DNA of 64,000 nt from Gautieria morchelliformis (GCA_015179125.1 WHVA01000109.1:186001-250000), one strand, 5' to 3'. Numbered from the stretch's first letter, positions 1-11,382 are shown. Notes: a model not told the origin generated them from the sequence alone. Made by a program: numbers and translations.

Positions 1-230
1 AATAGATAACCCTAACTTTGCTAAAATTAATAACAGCTTCAGCTTACATGTACTGGACATTTTCTTGACATTTTTTCAAAAATAGATAATCCTGACTTTG
101 CTAAAAATTAATGACAGCTGCTTAAATATGGTTTCCTTGACTATTTTATTTATGTCTGTATATGTCACAAAATAGATATTGATACATGTCCCTGAGCTTG
201 CTAAAAGTTAATAAGTAGTAACAGCCTCTG
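1..230. repeat. Degenerate short tandem repeat, about 80-90 bp unit
   Basis: Three related copies begin near 1, 81 and 171. Each opens with AATAGATA, followed by a variable stretch and then TTGCTAAAA-TTAAT. The copies are diverged and the array probably continues left of the window. No coding sense is visible. Confidence 0.7.
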
Positions 231-319
231 CTTGCTTCACTTTGAGGCCCTTGGGGATATGCTACACATGCCATTGGGACATGCTATGCATGCTATACTT
301 GAGGGGCATGCTACACACA

Positions 320-1110
320 CTATGCATGGGGACACGCACGCTATGCTTGGGGACACGCACGCTATGCATGGAGACATGCATGTTATGCATGGGGACACGC
401 ATGCTATGCTTGGGGACACGCATGTTATGCATGGAGACAGGCATGCTATGCATGGGGACACACATGCTATACTTGGGGACACCCATGTTATGCATGGGGA
501 CAAGCATGCTATGCATGGGGACACACATGCTATGCATGGGCGCACGCTATGCATGGGGATGTGCACACTATATGTGGGGACACACTATGCTTGGGGGACA
601 CGGTACAAACAAGGGACACACTACAGGGGAAAACACTACAAACAAGGGACATTCTACACATGCTATACTTGGGGGACACACTACAAACAAAGGACATGCT
701 ATGCACACTATACTTGGGGGACATGTTATGCATTGGGGACACACTTTGCACACTATACTTGAGGGAGATGCTACACACACTACATGTAGGGACATGCTAC
801 ACATGTGGACACGCTATGCATGGGGGACACACATGCTATAATTTAGGGACACGCTATGTTTGGGGACATGCTACAAACCAGGGACATGCTATGCATGTGA
901 GACACGCCATGCACACTGTACTTGGGGACATGCTACATGTGGAGACACACTATGCATGGAGGACATGCTACACACACTATACTTGGGGACATGTTATGTG
1001 TGGGGTCATGTTACAAACCAGGGACACAATAAGCATGCTATATTCGAGGCTATGCATGGAGGACATGCTATGCACGCTATACTTGGGCACATGCAGACAT
1101 GTGTAGAGAC
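320..1110. repeat. 21-bp minisatellite grading into irregular repeats
   Basis: From about 329 to 540 roughly ten units of 21 bp run head to tail (consensus GGGGACACGCATGCTATGCAT). From 540 to 1110 the same words (GGGGACA, GCTATGCA, CTATACTTG) recur at irregular spacing. Because 21 is a multiple of three, long open frames exist on both strands with a seven-residue His/Met-rich period. I regard these as a by-product of the repeat, not as a gene. The array lies just upstream of a Helitron-like 3' end and may be internal to that element. Confidence 0.85.
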
Positions 1111-1111
1111 A

Positions 1112-1238
1112 TTACCTATCTTGATGTGTTACTTATAGCTACTTTCAATTGCAATGAGATGTGTTTTACTTATCCCAAGTTTGATTTACCCAATGTGTTT
1201 GACCTACACCCCCGTGTGAAGCATGGGTATCCACCTAG
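1112..1238 (+). mobile_element. Helitron-like 3' end, copy A
   Basis: The segment ends in an imperfect hairpin (CCCGTGTGAAGCATGGG) followed by a 7-nt spacer and CTAG at 1235-1238, which is the layout of a Helitron 3' terminus (hairpin, short spacer, CTRR). It shares TTACCTA, ATGTGTTTTACTTATC and GTGTTTGACC with copy B at 2545-2720. The base after CTAG is A, not the usual T, and the hairpin has mismatches, so this copy is older or decayed. No Rep/helicase gene is seen. Confidence 0.55.
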
Positions 1239-1249
1239 AGGTAAGGGGT

Positions 1250-1590
1250 CAAGAATTGAGTTAAGTTGGATATCAGAAATCGAGTTGGAAGGCAGACGTC
1301 AGAGAGACAGAGGCCTTGCAAGTACTTGCTGTGGTAAGAATAGGAAACAGTGCAAAGGGAGTCACATATCAAAGTCAATTATCTGATTGCAGAATAGAGG
1401 CACACATGACTAGGTTTTATACAAAGAGCTGAAACAACATGTCAGAAGGTAGAGGTAAGCAATTCCAGTGCAAGCAAAAGTAACTAGGATAAATGGAGTA
1501 AGTAACTAATATGGAACAAGAGGAACTACAAGGGGGTGCCGGGTAGAACTAAGAACAATCAATAGGCAAAAGAATAAGGGGAATGTGGGT
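1250..1590. repeat. Diverged partial copy of the gypsy-type LTR at 1600-2544
   Basis: The stretch around 1350-1450 (TATCAAAGTCAATTATCTGATTGCAG, ACATGA, TTTTATACAAAGAGCTGAA) matches 1880-1960 in the adjacent LTR with scattered substitutions. This looks like an old partial duplication or an older insertion of the same LTR family. No terminal structure is preserved. Confidence 0.6.
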
Positions 1591-1599
1591 CTAATTGAT

Positions 1600-2544
1600 T
1601 GTTACGTATTGGAATTCCCAGAGGTCGGAACTGGAAAGGACAACGGCTTCAACTTATGTGTTGCGCCCCTGATGAACTACCGTCCTAAGTATTTCGGGAT
1701 TGACTTGCGGATATCGGAGAAGGCAGAAGTCGGGAACAGAGTACTGAGAGTCAAGGTTCGAGGGTCGGAGAACAAAGGTCAGAAGAGGCGGAAGAGGCGG
1801 AGGACAGAGGGTCGAGAGCGGAAGGAGACAAGACTAGCAAAACTCGCTGTGCTAAGAACAGGAGACAGTGCGAAGGGAATCACGTATCGAAGTTGATTAT
1901 CTGATTGCAGGAACGGAGACATACATGAGGGGGTTTTATACAAAGAGCTGAAGCAACAGGTAATGGTATGGTACTAAGCAAATTCTGGAGAGTGCAGGAA
2001 TCAGATAGACATACAGGGCAAGTAACTAATGCGGAACAATGGGATGACAAGGGGGGTGCAAGGTAGGGTAAGTACAATGGCAAAGAACAAGGCGAGTAAG
2101 TACAATAGGCATTGGAAGAAACAGAATTACGGAAATGGTATCTTGCTGTGTTCAGGGTTGAGTACAGGGGTCGGTATCTGGAGGTGGCCAGGGGTACTGA
2201 AATCACAAGGGTCGAGGTAGAGGGTTGCGGATGGTGCAGATGTTGCGGAATAGAGTTGGAGGTGGTGCGGAGGCGGTGCAGAGGTGGTGCGGAGGATATG
2301 CGGATATGGCGGAGATGGTTGAGCGGAACAGTTGTAACATTGATAGTGGAACAAATGGATCTCCTGATGCTCTGGACTTGCTATGCTAAGGGTCAAGTAG
2401 GGAAGGCTGGTGAATAGAGTCAAAAGGGGAAGTATGTGAATAGTAAAGAACAAGGGGATCAAAAGGTCAAAGTGTGGACATTGCGGAATAGAGCCAGAGG
2501 AGCCATGGGGGTACCAGAGTTGGTCGAGCAGCATGGTCATAACA
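1600..2544. repeat. Gypsy-type LTR (TGTTACG...ATAACA), solo or truncated
   Basis: It starts TGTTACGTATT and ends GTCATAACA, with TG...CA ends. It is clearly homologous to the LTR at 53812-54523, which adjoins a gypsy gag gene; shared words include GTCGGAACTGGAAAGGACA and GCGGCTTCAACTTAT. The interior is rich in GGTCGGAA/GCGGA words. Flanking 5-mers (TTGAT, TTACC) do not match, so no target duplication can be claimed. Confidence 0.7.
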
Positions 2545-2720
2545 TTACCTACCTTCAATCAATAAGATGTGTTTTACTTATCTGAATGAAATTTTCTTAT
2601 CCAAATGTGTTTGACTTATCCCAAGTTTGATTTACCCAAGGTGTTTGACCTTACCGATGTGTTTGACCTTACCGAGGCGTTTGACTTGCACCCCCGCGCG
2701 AAGCGCGGGTATCCACCTAG
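2545..2720 (+). mobile_element. Helitron-like 3' end, copy B
   Basis: The terminus has a perfect hairpin (CCGCGC-GAA-GCGCGG, about 2694-2709), a spacer TATCCAC and CTAG at 2717-2720, followed by T as expected for insertion at an A/T site. Upstream is a small array of ACCGATGTGTTTGACCTT-type units. With copy A it defines a family whose 3' end is conserved. The 5' TC end was not found, so the element length is unknown. Confidence 0.65.
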
Positions 2721-3183
2721 TAAAATTTCAAAGCAATTGGACCAATATTCATTGAGTTATCACTATTTGAAGTCTAGTGTGTGAAAAATCAACATGTGCC
2801 TTAGGTACTGCCAGGTGTAATATTAGACTTGCATAATATTCCTCCTTGGAATGGAAGAGCACCAAAAGAAGTCTTCTGAAATATGCAGCCTCAAGTCTGA
2901 CTTGTCAATTTGCCTGAAAGCAGTCCACTGACACATTATAGGTAGGCACACTGAAGATTACCAATCTATATATGGGCCTTATGTAAGGTAGTGGTTGAAA
3001 ACTAAGTATACTGTAATGGAAGTCATCATCAACTGTCTGTAAGTGTGTGTACTTTTATGGTTTGCAATCATTAGGATGCCACTCAAGCTCTCATGTGGTA
3101 TCTCCTTCCTAGCCGCGGGAGAGTACAATGACTATTCCCGGTCTTGGGGACAAAGAGGAATTTCCAAGCAGCCACGTAAAGCA
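2721..3183. other. Intergenic, nothing recognised
   Basis: This is AT-rich unique-looking sequence between the Helitron end and the 3' end of the WD40 gene. I see no open frame, repeat or RNA gene. Confidence 0.5.
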
Positions 3184-4946
3184 TCAGCTTGCGTACCTGC
3201 CTCGTTTCGCGTTCTTTAAAACACCATCAACGAGGATATATATATAAATTAAACGAATATTAACCTGATCCGAATCATCGTCTCGTGTGCGTTTCGAGCC
3301 AACCCCGACATATGAGGACTCCACATCGGCCATTTCGATATCTTCCTCGACGGTCTCCATCGCTGGACGCCAAGCTGCAAGCCGACCTGATTCATCGCCT
3401 GTGAGAAGCACGCCCTTCTATTTGCATTCCGTCAGCTTTATAAGTCATATGAGATGAGATGAATACGTGCAGTTTCGTCCCATAGCACAGAGCGCACCAC
3501 CGCATCAGAGTGTACACCTCGGAAAATCCCTCTGGCCGTCCATATGAGTTGAGCATCTAATGAATCGGAGATCGAAGCACACGCTACGTCTCCCCTTGAT
3601 CAAATTTTGCATCAGACGGGTCCACATGAGGCTAAATTATGACGCAAGCGACGCACAAATTGGAGCCGAGGAAGAGTGTCAGGCCAGAGGTACCACATGG
3701 CCCAGGTGCGCCTGGGAAATCCCAAGCGTCGACTATGTAGTCCGTCGTCCACTGTCCAGGCAATGAGGCCTGCCGTACGTCTCCACAATCAACAAGGAGG
3801 TCAAGCTTATCGCGAAAGTCCGGCATCGGTAGAAGAATGGATACAATAGAAAAAATGAGCCGCACTTCGCCATTCCATAGACCATACGTTTCCATGTCAC
3901 TTGCCGCCCAAATGTTGTAGTCTGCGTCGCAGGTAAACCACCCTGCACGTGCGATGCTACATCCCCAATTGGCAACCTCACGTACGGCCTCGTCTTCGTC
4001 TGCCTCGCGTGCGTCGGATGTGCTGAGGAGGCCATCGGAACTCGCAGACAAAAGGAGTCGTGGTGAGGAGGGATGAAAGTGCAACACAGTGATGTCATCC
4101 GAGTGAGTCGAGGAGTGTACGTGTACAGGTTCTGAGAGGCTGCGCGGGTCCCTATTAGCGGAGTGAGTGGATAGTTCATTCGGAAGGAGGTGCAAAAAGA
4201 AGAAGAGGTTTGCTTTGGAAAAGGTGTGTAGGAGAGGTGACAACGAGCTCAGAATATATCGACATCTCATCGCTGAGGGACGAGATGCATGGAGGAAAGC
4301 CCCTGCGTGGCACGTTGATGTGGACGCAGAGACCGGCTACATGCAACTTTCGTTTTCCTCTTAGATCGAATGACGATCTTTTCTGGCCACAGGCATTTAT
4401 GATCCTCAATGATCATCCGTGAAACTAACCAGTAAACGATTGATGCGTCGTCGTACTGTAGGTCCGTCCCAGCTGCGAGCATGTTTCCATCCGAAGAGAC
4501 ATCAAAGGACGCAAGAGCGCGGTTCTTAGGTGGGTGAACTATTCAGGGTTTACAGGCCCATTGCATGGAAGCTAGTCAATCGACTGACTCTCTAATACGG
4601 GCTGAGCGCCGCTGCGCTCGTCCCATACTTTTATGCACCCAGGGTGCTGATGGGAGCTCATTAGCGTCGGACGGCCACCAAAGTTGTCAACAACACGCAT
4701 GGAAGATGGGCTTGTGCCATCGGTGATATGAAAGCTGTGTGTGTGCGTGAGGCCCTTTGGAGTACAAGAGTACAGAAGGATCCTATCCCCTTGAGCAGAC
4801 TCGGTGGAATTTGTTGCGAGTGCGGCATAAGTTGAAGATGTCGAGGCAAGAGCAATAATATACGAGCCCTCCGCGGCAGCTGAGGCGATACAAGGCGGAA
4901 ACTTGAGAGATGGGGCAAGGCTTAAAGCAGGAGGTTGATTTGACAT
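3184..4946 (-). CDS. WDR89-like WD40 repeat protein
   Basis: The gene is read from several exons on the minus strand, starting at the ATG at 4946 (MSNQPPALSL). Exon 1 carries the propeller start with KVWDERSG. A later exon reads DVSSDGNMLAAGTDLQYDDA, then HSDDITVLHFHPSSPRLLLS and SASSDGLLSTSDAREADED. The C-terminal part reads LLTGDESGRLAAW, then a basic tail. The pairing of an AGT-DDA-YW blade with a HSDD-TV-FHP-SP-SSDGL blade is what I know from human WDR89, a little-studied WD40 protein. The last intron (3214-3264, 51 bp) gives the C-terminus DQNAKRGRYAS. Internal exon edges between 3412 and 4570 were not all resolved. The role is unknown; a scaffold function is inferred from the fold only. 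The 5' end lies 235 bp from the divergent gene at 5182. Confidence 0.75.
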
Positions 4947-5181
4947 GGCCAAGCAAGGACAGGGTGCGGAGATCCAACTTTGATGACGTGATCCACAGGG
5001 AACGGTTAGGGACGGACTAACTTAAGGGAGCAGGCCTCGTCTCCATTTGATTGCATCTTACCCGCACCCCGACTCTCCACGACCCAGTCATCCGCTATCC
5101 CGTCTATATTACCACTCCTCGTTCTACTGGCACGCCAAAGCGTCGCCTTTCACGCTCGTTACCTGACATTCTCTCGCAGTC

Positions 5182-5869
5182 ATGAGTGAGTGCTAGGTAT
5201 AGCCACATCGTGCCAGCAGGAGCTGACCCTTCAAAGGGACCCCACGCCTCCCCCCTCTGGACACGACAGGTTACATCTCGTGCCCCATAGGTATACACGT
5301 ATCATTTTGGGCTATGTTACGCCATCTAATACACTCCAGACACGCCGCTGTTCGACTTTGACAACAAGTCGCCTTTGCCGTGTATCATTGTCACCCCGTC
5401 GTCTCCAACCGAATATCACATCGCATTCCATCATAAATCGTCACCGCTCAAGGGTGCCTCCTTCTCCGCGCAGCAGCTGGAGCAACAGCAGCAACAGCCA
5501 AGGGCACGCCGCGTCCTCCTCACTGCTCTCAACCCCTTCGTTGACACCCCACCCCCATCCGCGCAATCATTCGAAATGACCCCGCGCCGTTTACCGCTCA
5601 AACCACGTACTCGCACTGCTCTCGTACTTGCTGTGCCGATCTTTATCATCGTGTGCCACATCCTCGCCTCCTCCCTTCTTCGTACTGCCGGACTTGGAAA
5701 CACCATCTTCGGAGGGAGCTTATCACGAGGCGGGTTTTCCAGCGCTGCCGCCCATATGCGCGCACAGAGAGATGCGCCACTTCCCGTCCCCGTACCCGCA
5801 CCTGTCCAACATCGCCCCCTGGGGAAAGCGGTAGATCCTCTGCCAATTAGCGGACACGACCTCGATTGA
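5182..5869 (+). CDS. Small single-span membrane protein, unrecognised
   Basis: Exon 1 is only four coding bases (ATG A, 5182-5185). A GTGAGT...CTCCAG intron (5186-5339) joins it to exon 2, giving the N-terminus MNTPLFDFDNKSPLPCIIVT. The protein has a proline/serine-rich start, a Q-rich stretch, a basic patch (RRLPLKPRTR) and then one strong hydrophobic segment (ALVLAVPIFIIVCHILASSLL). A short C-terminal tail with repeated PVPVPAPV ends at the stop at 5867-5869. The basic residues before the single span suggest a membrane protein with a cytosolic N-terminus. The start was chosen because splicing it gives a clean frame. I do not recognise a family. A 154-bp intron is long for this window, so an extra small exon is possible. 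Confidence 0.55.
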
Positions 5870-6829
5870 GCAGTTGCCTCTCCTCCATAATTCGCCTGTT
5901 TCACGCATACCCCACTTTGTGCATGTGGCATGGATATATTACACCTTTTCAAGTGAAATCATTTGTTTTGCTCAAAATACACTTATTTTCTGTTTGTTTA
6001 TTGATGCTCTGATATCGACTTACCTCGATTCGTCTTCCTTTTTAGTGCATAGGTATAAATACAGAAATTTCCTCACTCGCGCCAAATTTGTTTTTGATGA
6101 TCCCACGGACTCTCCATGATGCACGAATCATGCCAACGATCGCATGCTGTGGTCGCTATTACTGTATATATTAGGTTGATACTGCCAGTGCCAAGGGCGG
6201 GGACCCATTGTACACAATGAGTTCAGGAAAACTGTATACAGTATAATGCACATCATTGAAGGATCAATATACTTAGTAGTGGAAGTTTGCTCTATATTCA
6301 GCCACCACCTAAGTATATTGATAAAGGATTGGGATATTTCAATGTATCTCCGGCGTTCTCTCTCTCTTTCATGGTGCCCAATTAATACTGTAAATGAATT
6401 ATTTGGCCAGTTTTCCAGGGTCACATTTCGCAGCGTTGTACGGTACGGCTAGTGGCTTGTTTCGGTTCTCTTTCAACTGAGGACTGCTACCTTTGAGATT
6501 CTGGTCATTCTCCCGCTCCAAGACCGCTCTGTCAGCCTCTAGGAAGACATGCTCTCCCGGCCATTGTGAGGGTGGGACCCAGCCTCCTCACCGCTACAAT
6601 ACGTGGAATGACAATGAACCGCTGAAGACACCTAAGTCGTGCACGTAGTATACGCTGGCCCGAGTACTTCGCAACCTCGAGCAAACACTGGGTAATAGCA
6701 AAACACACTTGACCCCTTTCATGATACAACACACGATATATTGCGCCTCTACATTAGCTACATAAGTATGTATACCCACCCTAATTATCGCTAACAATCC
6801 CCAACCCAGAACATTCCCGGGCCGGGCCA
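5870..6829. other. Intergenic region, nothing recognised
   Basis: This is the 3' flank of the membrane-protein gene and the 3' flank of the TFIIB gene. It is AT-rich around 5930-6400. Short open frames occur on both strands without family resemblance. I see no repeat or RNA gene. Confidence 0.45.
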
Positions 6830-8002
6830 TCACTTCCCACTGCTCCCACTGCCCTCAGCGGGAAGCCTGGACATGACAGCTTTGCCGGACTCGATCCACT
6901 CCGGCTTCACAAGCTTCTCTTTGTCGGCATAGTACAGACGATACACAAGCTTTATTGTGCTCTCGCTCACGCCAGCCACACTGCAGATATCTCTAGCCGA
7001 CTTGGGCTTTCCAAGTAGATGCGACGTGAAATAGATTGCGCCACCAGCGATCGATACCGGACTTCTTCCATCCGCAATGCCGTGCTTGCGCGCCTCGATA
7101 ACGACGTCGGCAGTGATAGCCTGGACGTTCGCCGGTAGATCGAGGTGGTTGCAGTAACGAATGAGGAGCTTGTCTGGCCCGCCCACGTTGCGGGGAGGCT
7201 CCTTGGAGGCTCCCGCACCCGAGGCGCCGGGGGTGAGATTGAAGGCTTGCTCGAGTACTTTGTAGCACTGTCCAATAGTCTTCTTAGGCACGCGTGTAAG
7301 CTGGCATATCTCGCGAAAGGTGCGCGGGACATGAGCCTGGCGACAGGCGATGAAGATACAGGCGGCGATAATAGCATCAAGGCTCTTCCCTCGAAGCAGC
7401 TTTTCTTCGTCAGCACGTTTATACAGCTGTTTGGCAATGTCGCTTATGGTCTTGGGAAGAGACCACGAATCGCACATATTCGAGATATCCCGGAAGGCAG
7501 TAACCAGGCTACGAGCCGAATTGGCTCCAGATGCTCGAGAAGCTGCTCGCTGTAACTCGCGAGAGATGCCCGAATTCCCATCTTTGAAACTGATTACAGT
7601 GTCGAGCTCCTCAACGCCTTCCATAAGCGGGTCAGACGCAGCGCCGACACGAGACGGGTCGTCTCCTTCGTCATTAGCAAACGTCTGAGATAATCAGATA
7701 AAAGTCTGTCGACTACATCGACCTGCATTAAGACTTACTCGCCCTGAAGAAGAAGGTCAATATACAGGAACGCTGACACGACAGTTGTGGCCCTTACATT
7801 CACTTCTGGTGTCGACCACGCGGTCACCCAGCACAAGTCCACAACTGCCGCAGACCAAATCACCACTGCCAAACTCCTCGACGATGTTTGGATTGGGGTC
7901 CCTGCACTCAGGACAGATCAATCGCACTGACAAATCTGGCCCGAACGACTGCTTTTGCGACTGGTTGGGCACCGCAAGTGGAAAGGCTTGCCCGAAGGAC
8001 AT
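6830..8002 (-). CDS. SUA7: Transcription initiation factor TFIIB
   Basis: Three exons encode a 354-residue protein (yeast Sua7 is 345). Exon 1 is 8002-7798, exon 2 is a 5-nt micro-exon 7743-7739, and exon 3 is 7684-6830. The N-terminal zinc ribbon has CPEC and CGSC pairs at about residues 30-53. The B-reader/linker follows with SEWRTFANDE at about 67-76, part of which is supplied by the micro-exon. Two cyclin-fold repeats fill the rest: the first has LPKTISDIAKQLYKRADEEK and ACRQAHVPRTFREICQLTRV, the second has RSPVSIAGGAIYFTSHLLG and SARDICSVAGVSESTIKLVY. TFIIB bridges TBP and RNA polymerase II at promoters in the nucleus. A stretch of about 15 Gly/Ala-rich residues (TPGASGAGASKEP) separates the two folds. 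Introns are 54 bp each. Confidence 0.95.
7739..7743 (-). other. Five-nucleotide micro-exon of TFIIB
   Basis: On the minus strand the order is exon 1 ending GAA T, then GTAAGG...CTTCAG, then GGCGA, then GTAAGT...CTCAG, then ACG TTT. Joining them gives Ser-Glu-Trp-Arg-Thr-Phe, the conserved TFIIB linker motif. Without the micro-exon the Trp-Arg pair is lost and the frame breaks. The exon is placed by this logic, not by transcript data. Confidence 0.85.
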
Positions 8003-8475
8003 GGTGGATTTGGGAGTGGCAAGATGTACGATGGCTGAAAAGCCACTCCTGCAGTGAGAACGCTGGCTTTCGAAAGTTGCTCGCACTTGCGTGGGAAGCC
8101 TGACAACGATGGGTGTGGAACGACGTTCAACAACGTTGAAAGCAAGTGGCAAAGCGCCGAGTGACAAAGATAAAAGCATTTTCAGGTCACGTACATTACA
8201 TAAGTATGTATGTATCTTGTCTGACGAGCTCATTTTTCTACTGGGTCAGGCCATAACCAACGATAGTTTGTGCAGGGAAGAAAGGGTTGATATCATATGT
8301 ACCTACTCTGTTGGGGCTGTAAGCTGTAACACCGAAGGCATACACCATGAACTCAAATGAGGATTTGCTGGAGATGATTTCATGAGGAGAAAGGAAAAAA
8401 AAAAACGCATGCATGCAATATATCAAAACACAGAGACACGATGAGAGCAGTAATGATGGCGGCGACAAGCTGCGG
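8003..8475. other. TFIIB upstream region and 3' flank of the Btz gene
   Basis: No further gene is seen. Short open frames here do not continue or splice convincingly. The region must hold the TFIIB promoter; no clear TATA box was found. Confidence 0.4.
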
Positions 8476-11102
8476 TCAATAGTAGACCGCATGCTGCTGA
8501 GAGTACGGCTCCTGCCCGTACGTGTCGTACTGCTGGGGCTGACCTGCATCCACAGCGGTGTACGGTTGTCCATACCCGTATGGCGTGCTTCCATCAGCAT
8601 TGACAGGGTAATAGTATGGCGGCGGTTGATAGATGGACTGTTGATGCTGATGATTCCGTTGTGCATTGTCATAAGCCTGCTGTTGCGCTTCTGCGGAAAA
8701 ATAGCCCATCGCATGGGGTGGCGCATGTGAAGCGGGTGTGAATGGCTCCGCATTGACATTTGCAGCTAGCCTCGATCCTGTCTGGCGCTCCTGGATGCCC
8801 AGGTTCTCAGAGTCCTCTCGCTCCTTGCCCTTCTCCTCGCCAGGAGCTCTGATTTCCACCCGACTGCTGTGTCTCGGCAATGCGAAAATTGGCGGGCTTG
8901 ATAGAAAAGCTGGAGGAGATACAGACATCGACATCGAAGACGCATGCCCGTGGGCATGATGAGGGAGGAAATGCATGCTCCCATGATGGGCGTGATGCAT
9001 TGGTATTGGTCGTGGGTTGTACATCGGCACCTGCATCGGAGGGGTGGAGGGGGTGGAGGGGGTGTATGCAAGTAAACTGTGCGTCCAGTAGCAATCTCAT
9101 ATGTGATGCCGTCCTCTGAAACGGCAATGCCAGGGGGAAGAGGAAGCGTTGACGGTGCGTATGCATACGGGGAGCCATAAGAAGGAGATGGTTGGAACGG
9201 GGACGCCATTGCTTGGAGCACCGGGAGCACTGGCGCACGGGGAGGTTGTGGAGAAGCTGTTCCCATGTTCTCAGGTCCTTGTGGGCAAATACCCAAATGG
9301 GACTGGGAAGAACCTGCAACATTATTTGCTGTAAATGGCTCCCTGAGGGGCATCTCCTGGGGCACTGGAGATCCAGGAGGTAGGTCTATTGGCGAGGCCA
9401 TGCTCCCAGAGGGTTGAGAGCGGGATACTGCATCAAACGATTGCCTTGAGGTATCCGAGACACGCCGTGTTGGTGGATGCGCTTCTTGGATTAGGTGCGT
9501 CGGATCAACTGGTGTAAATCCCGACCGTACGGAGGGTAGCAGGTCATCCATAGGAGGTGGGGCAACAGTGGTTACATCCTCTGGGGCGCGAGCTTCGTGC
9601 TCCTCCCTTTCCTTCCTTGACGCATTGCTGGGCGGAAGCCTGACTAGGATATGTCTATCCGTAAACGGCTCTTTAGAGACCGACGGCACTGTACAGGGTG
9701 TAGCCGTGTTGGATTGAGGCAATCTAACCACGACGGCGTCACTGTCCAATTCCTCCGCATTTTTGTTCACGTTCTTCATCCCTGGTAGCTTAATACGCAC
9801 TCCTTGTCCAATTCCCTGGCTGTGTACGGGCTTTAGCTGCGGTTCAAAGTACAGGTAGCCATCGAACTGTTTGGTCCACACTCGCTCGGGTTTCATCGCG
9901 AACCATGGACGGACGCCATTGCCGAATCTGAGCACGTCTGCTGTAGGCGATCGCTGAGATTCCAAGCGAGGGCGAACCATGGTGCGGGCGCCATTGCCGA
10001 TTCTGAGCACGTCTGCTGTAGGCGATCGCTGAGACTCCAAACGAGGGCGAACTTGGAGGTCTCGGGGACTGGAGGCGCGGTTTGGAAGTGCAAGGCTACC
10101 ACCACGGGAGGGGAAGCTACCCCTGTGACCTCCACGTCCCCGTGGAAACGCACCTCTACCGTGAAAAGGGATTGGCTGCCTTGGGTTTTCCTCATCCTTC
10201 TTCAGTTCTTCAAAGCCATCGTGCGTCCATGAACGGTCAGCACGTGTACCCTCTTCTGGTACAGCCTCTGGATGAGATGAACCACTATTTCCAAATGCTC
10301 CCCTTCCTCGTGCGCCTCGCATTCCCCAGCCTCTTGCAAAACCTCCTCGACCGCGGGTCCCTCTGCCATGCCCCTGCCATCTGCCCCGCCACCATCCACT
10401 TAGAGACCTGAGTTCTTTGTCAAGTAGACGGTCATCATGAGACCAGAACTGGCCAAGCGTTGGCACATATGCTGGATCACTGTCTAACCGAGTGAGGTAC
10501 GCTTGGCGTGCAGTCTGCGCTGGCTTGAGCGGCGCTGTCGAAGATGAAGCAAGGCCTTTACCCCCCCGGGATGCCTTCGACTGTACTTGGTCAGGTGGCG
10601 ACGGAGAAAGAACACTATGCGATGGCGGAGGCGTAGCCTCGACGTGAGAGGAGAGGTCGGCAAAGTCAATGACAGGTAACGGAGCGGCGCCATTGGAGTT
10701 CTCATCTGCGACCATATCGGACCAGTCAAGAGATGGCTGGAACAATGGATTGCGGGGAGAATGGGACGGTGGTGAAGACACTGAAGTGACAGCAACAAAC
10801 GGTGTCTCAGAAGGACTGGGCACGCGAGCCTCGGGCTTCGCCTCGTTGTCAAGCTCGGATTCGGACATAGACTCGGAGTCAAGTGTGGATCCTGCACTTT
10901 CAGAATCCGAGTCAGAATGAGGCTCCCGCACGAGCTCATCGTCAGATTCTGTGTCACCCAGTCTTCCACGCGCACGCCGTCTGTGCACCACTCGCGCTTT
11001 CGTTCGGGGAATGGATGGTGGGGTCTTTGGGTTTGAGCTATCAGTGGGTTTGACGTGAGCAGATTGCTTTACAGGGACCGAAATGCGGGCTGGGGCAGGC
11101 AT
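8476..11102 (-). CDS. CASC3/Barentsz (Btz-domain) RNA-binding protein
   Basis: A two-exon gene of 859 residues starts at MPAPARISVPVKQ (11102). A 47-bp intron (9031-9077, GTTTAC...ATGCAG) joins the long first exon to the C-terminal Gln/Tyr/Pro-rich tail; reading through it instead gives an unlikely poly-Pro frame. The central core PAYVPTLGQFWSHDDRLLDK, followed by an RG-rich run, is the Btz/SELOR signature that in animals binds eIF4A-III in the exon junction complex. Most of the protein is low complexity: acidic Ser/Asp clusters near the start, RGG-like repeats, then Pro/His/Gln-rich sequence. A 25-residue segment (RPRLESQRSPTADVLR...) occurs twice in tandem around 9900-10045. The inferred role is mRNA localisation, translation or decay linked to splicing. 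The next gene upstream, RIX1, lies on the same strand. Confidence 0.8.
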
Positions 11103-11382
11103 GAGGACTAGTTTGTAATCAGCAACCAAAAACAAGACGCGACTCGATCTCAACGAACTAGATTGCCCTGAGGTTGGGTATGAGATTCAAGAGTTCTACG
11201 AGGTAAATGGAGACGATAGACGAATGTATATAACGATGAGGCGTTAGTGTAAGTAAAGGGTGGCGTAGTCAACAATCTGGCGGAGTTCGTCTTTCTGCGG
11301 CGCCGCTTTGTTCTCCTTATTTCATGTGACTAAGACGAATTTTAAAAAATCGCGAGCTCTCAGTCAATAAAACCAGTGACAT
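11103..11382. other. Short intergenic region between RIX1 and the Btz gene
   Basis: This holds the Btz promoter and the RIX1 3' flank. A GTATATAACG stretch on the plus strand near 11227 is TATA-like but is not clearly placed for the minus-strand gene. Confidence 0.35.

Noticed and set aside
232..762. Long overlapping open frames on both strands in the minisatellite
   Set aside because: They follow directly from a 21-bp repeat without stops; no splice sites or family similarity, so not annotated as a gene.
1600..2544. Claim that this LTR is a clean solo insertion
   Set aside because: The flanking 5-mers differ, so no target duplication supports it.
8766..9077. Poly-Pro read-through end of the Btz gene first exon
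   Set aside because: A 47-bp GT-AG intron restores a Gln/Tyr/Pro-rich tail that continues to 8476, which fits better than a frame ending in RCRCRCTTHDQYQC.
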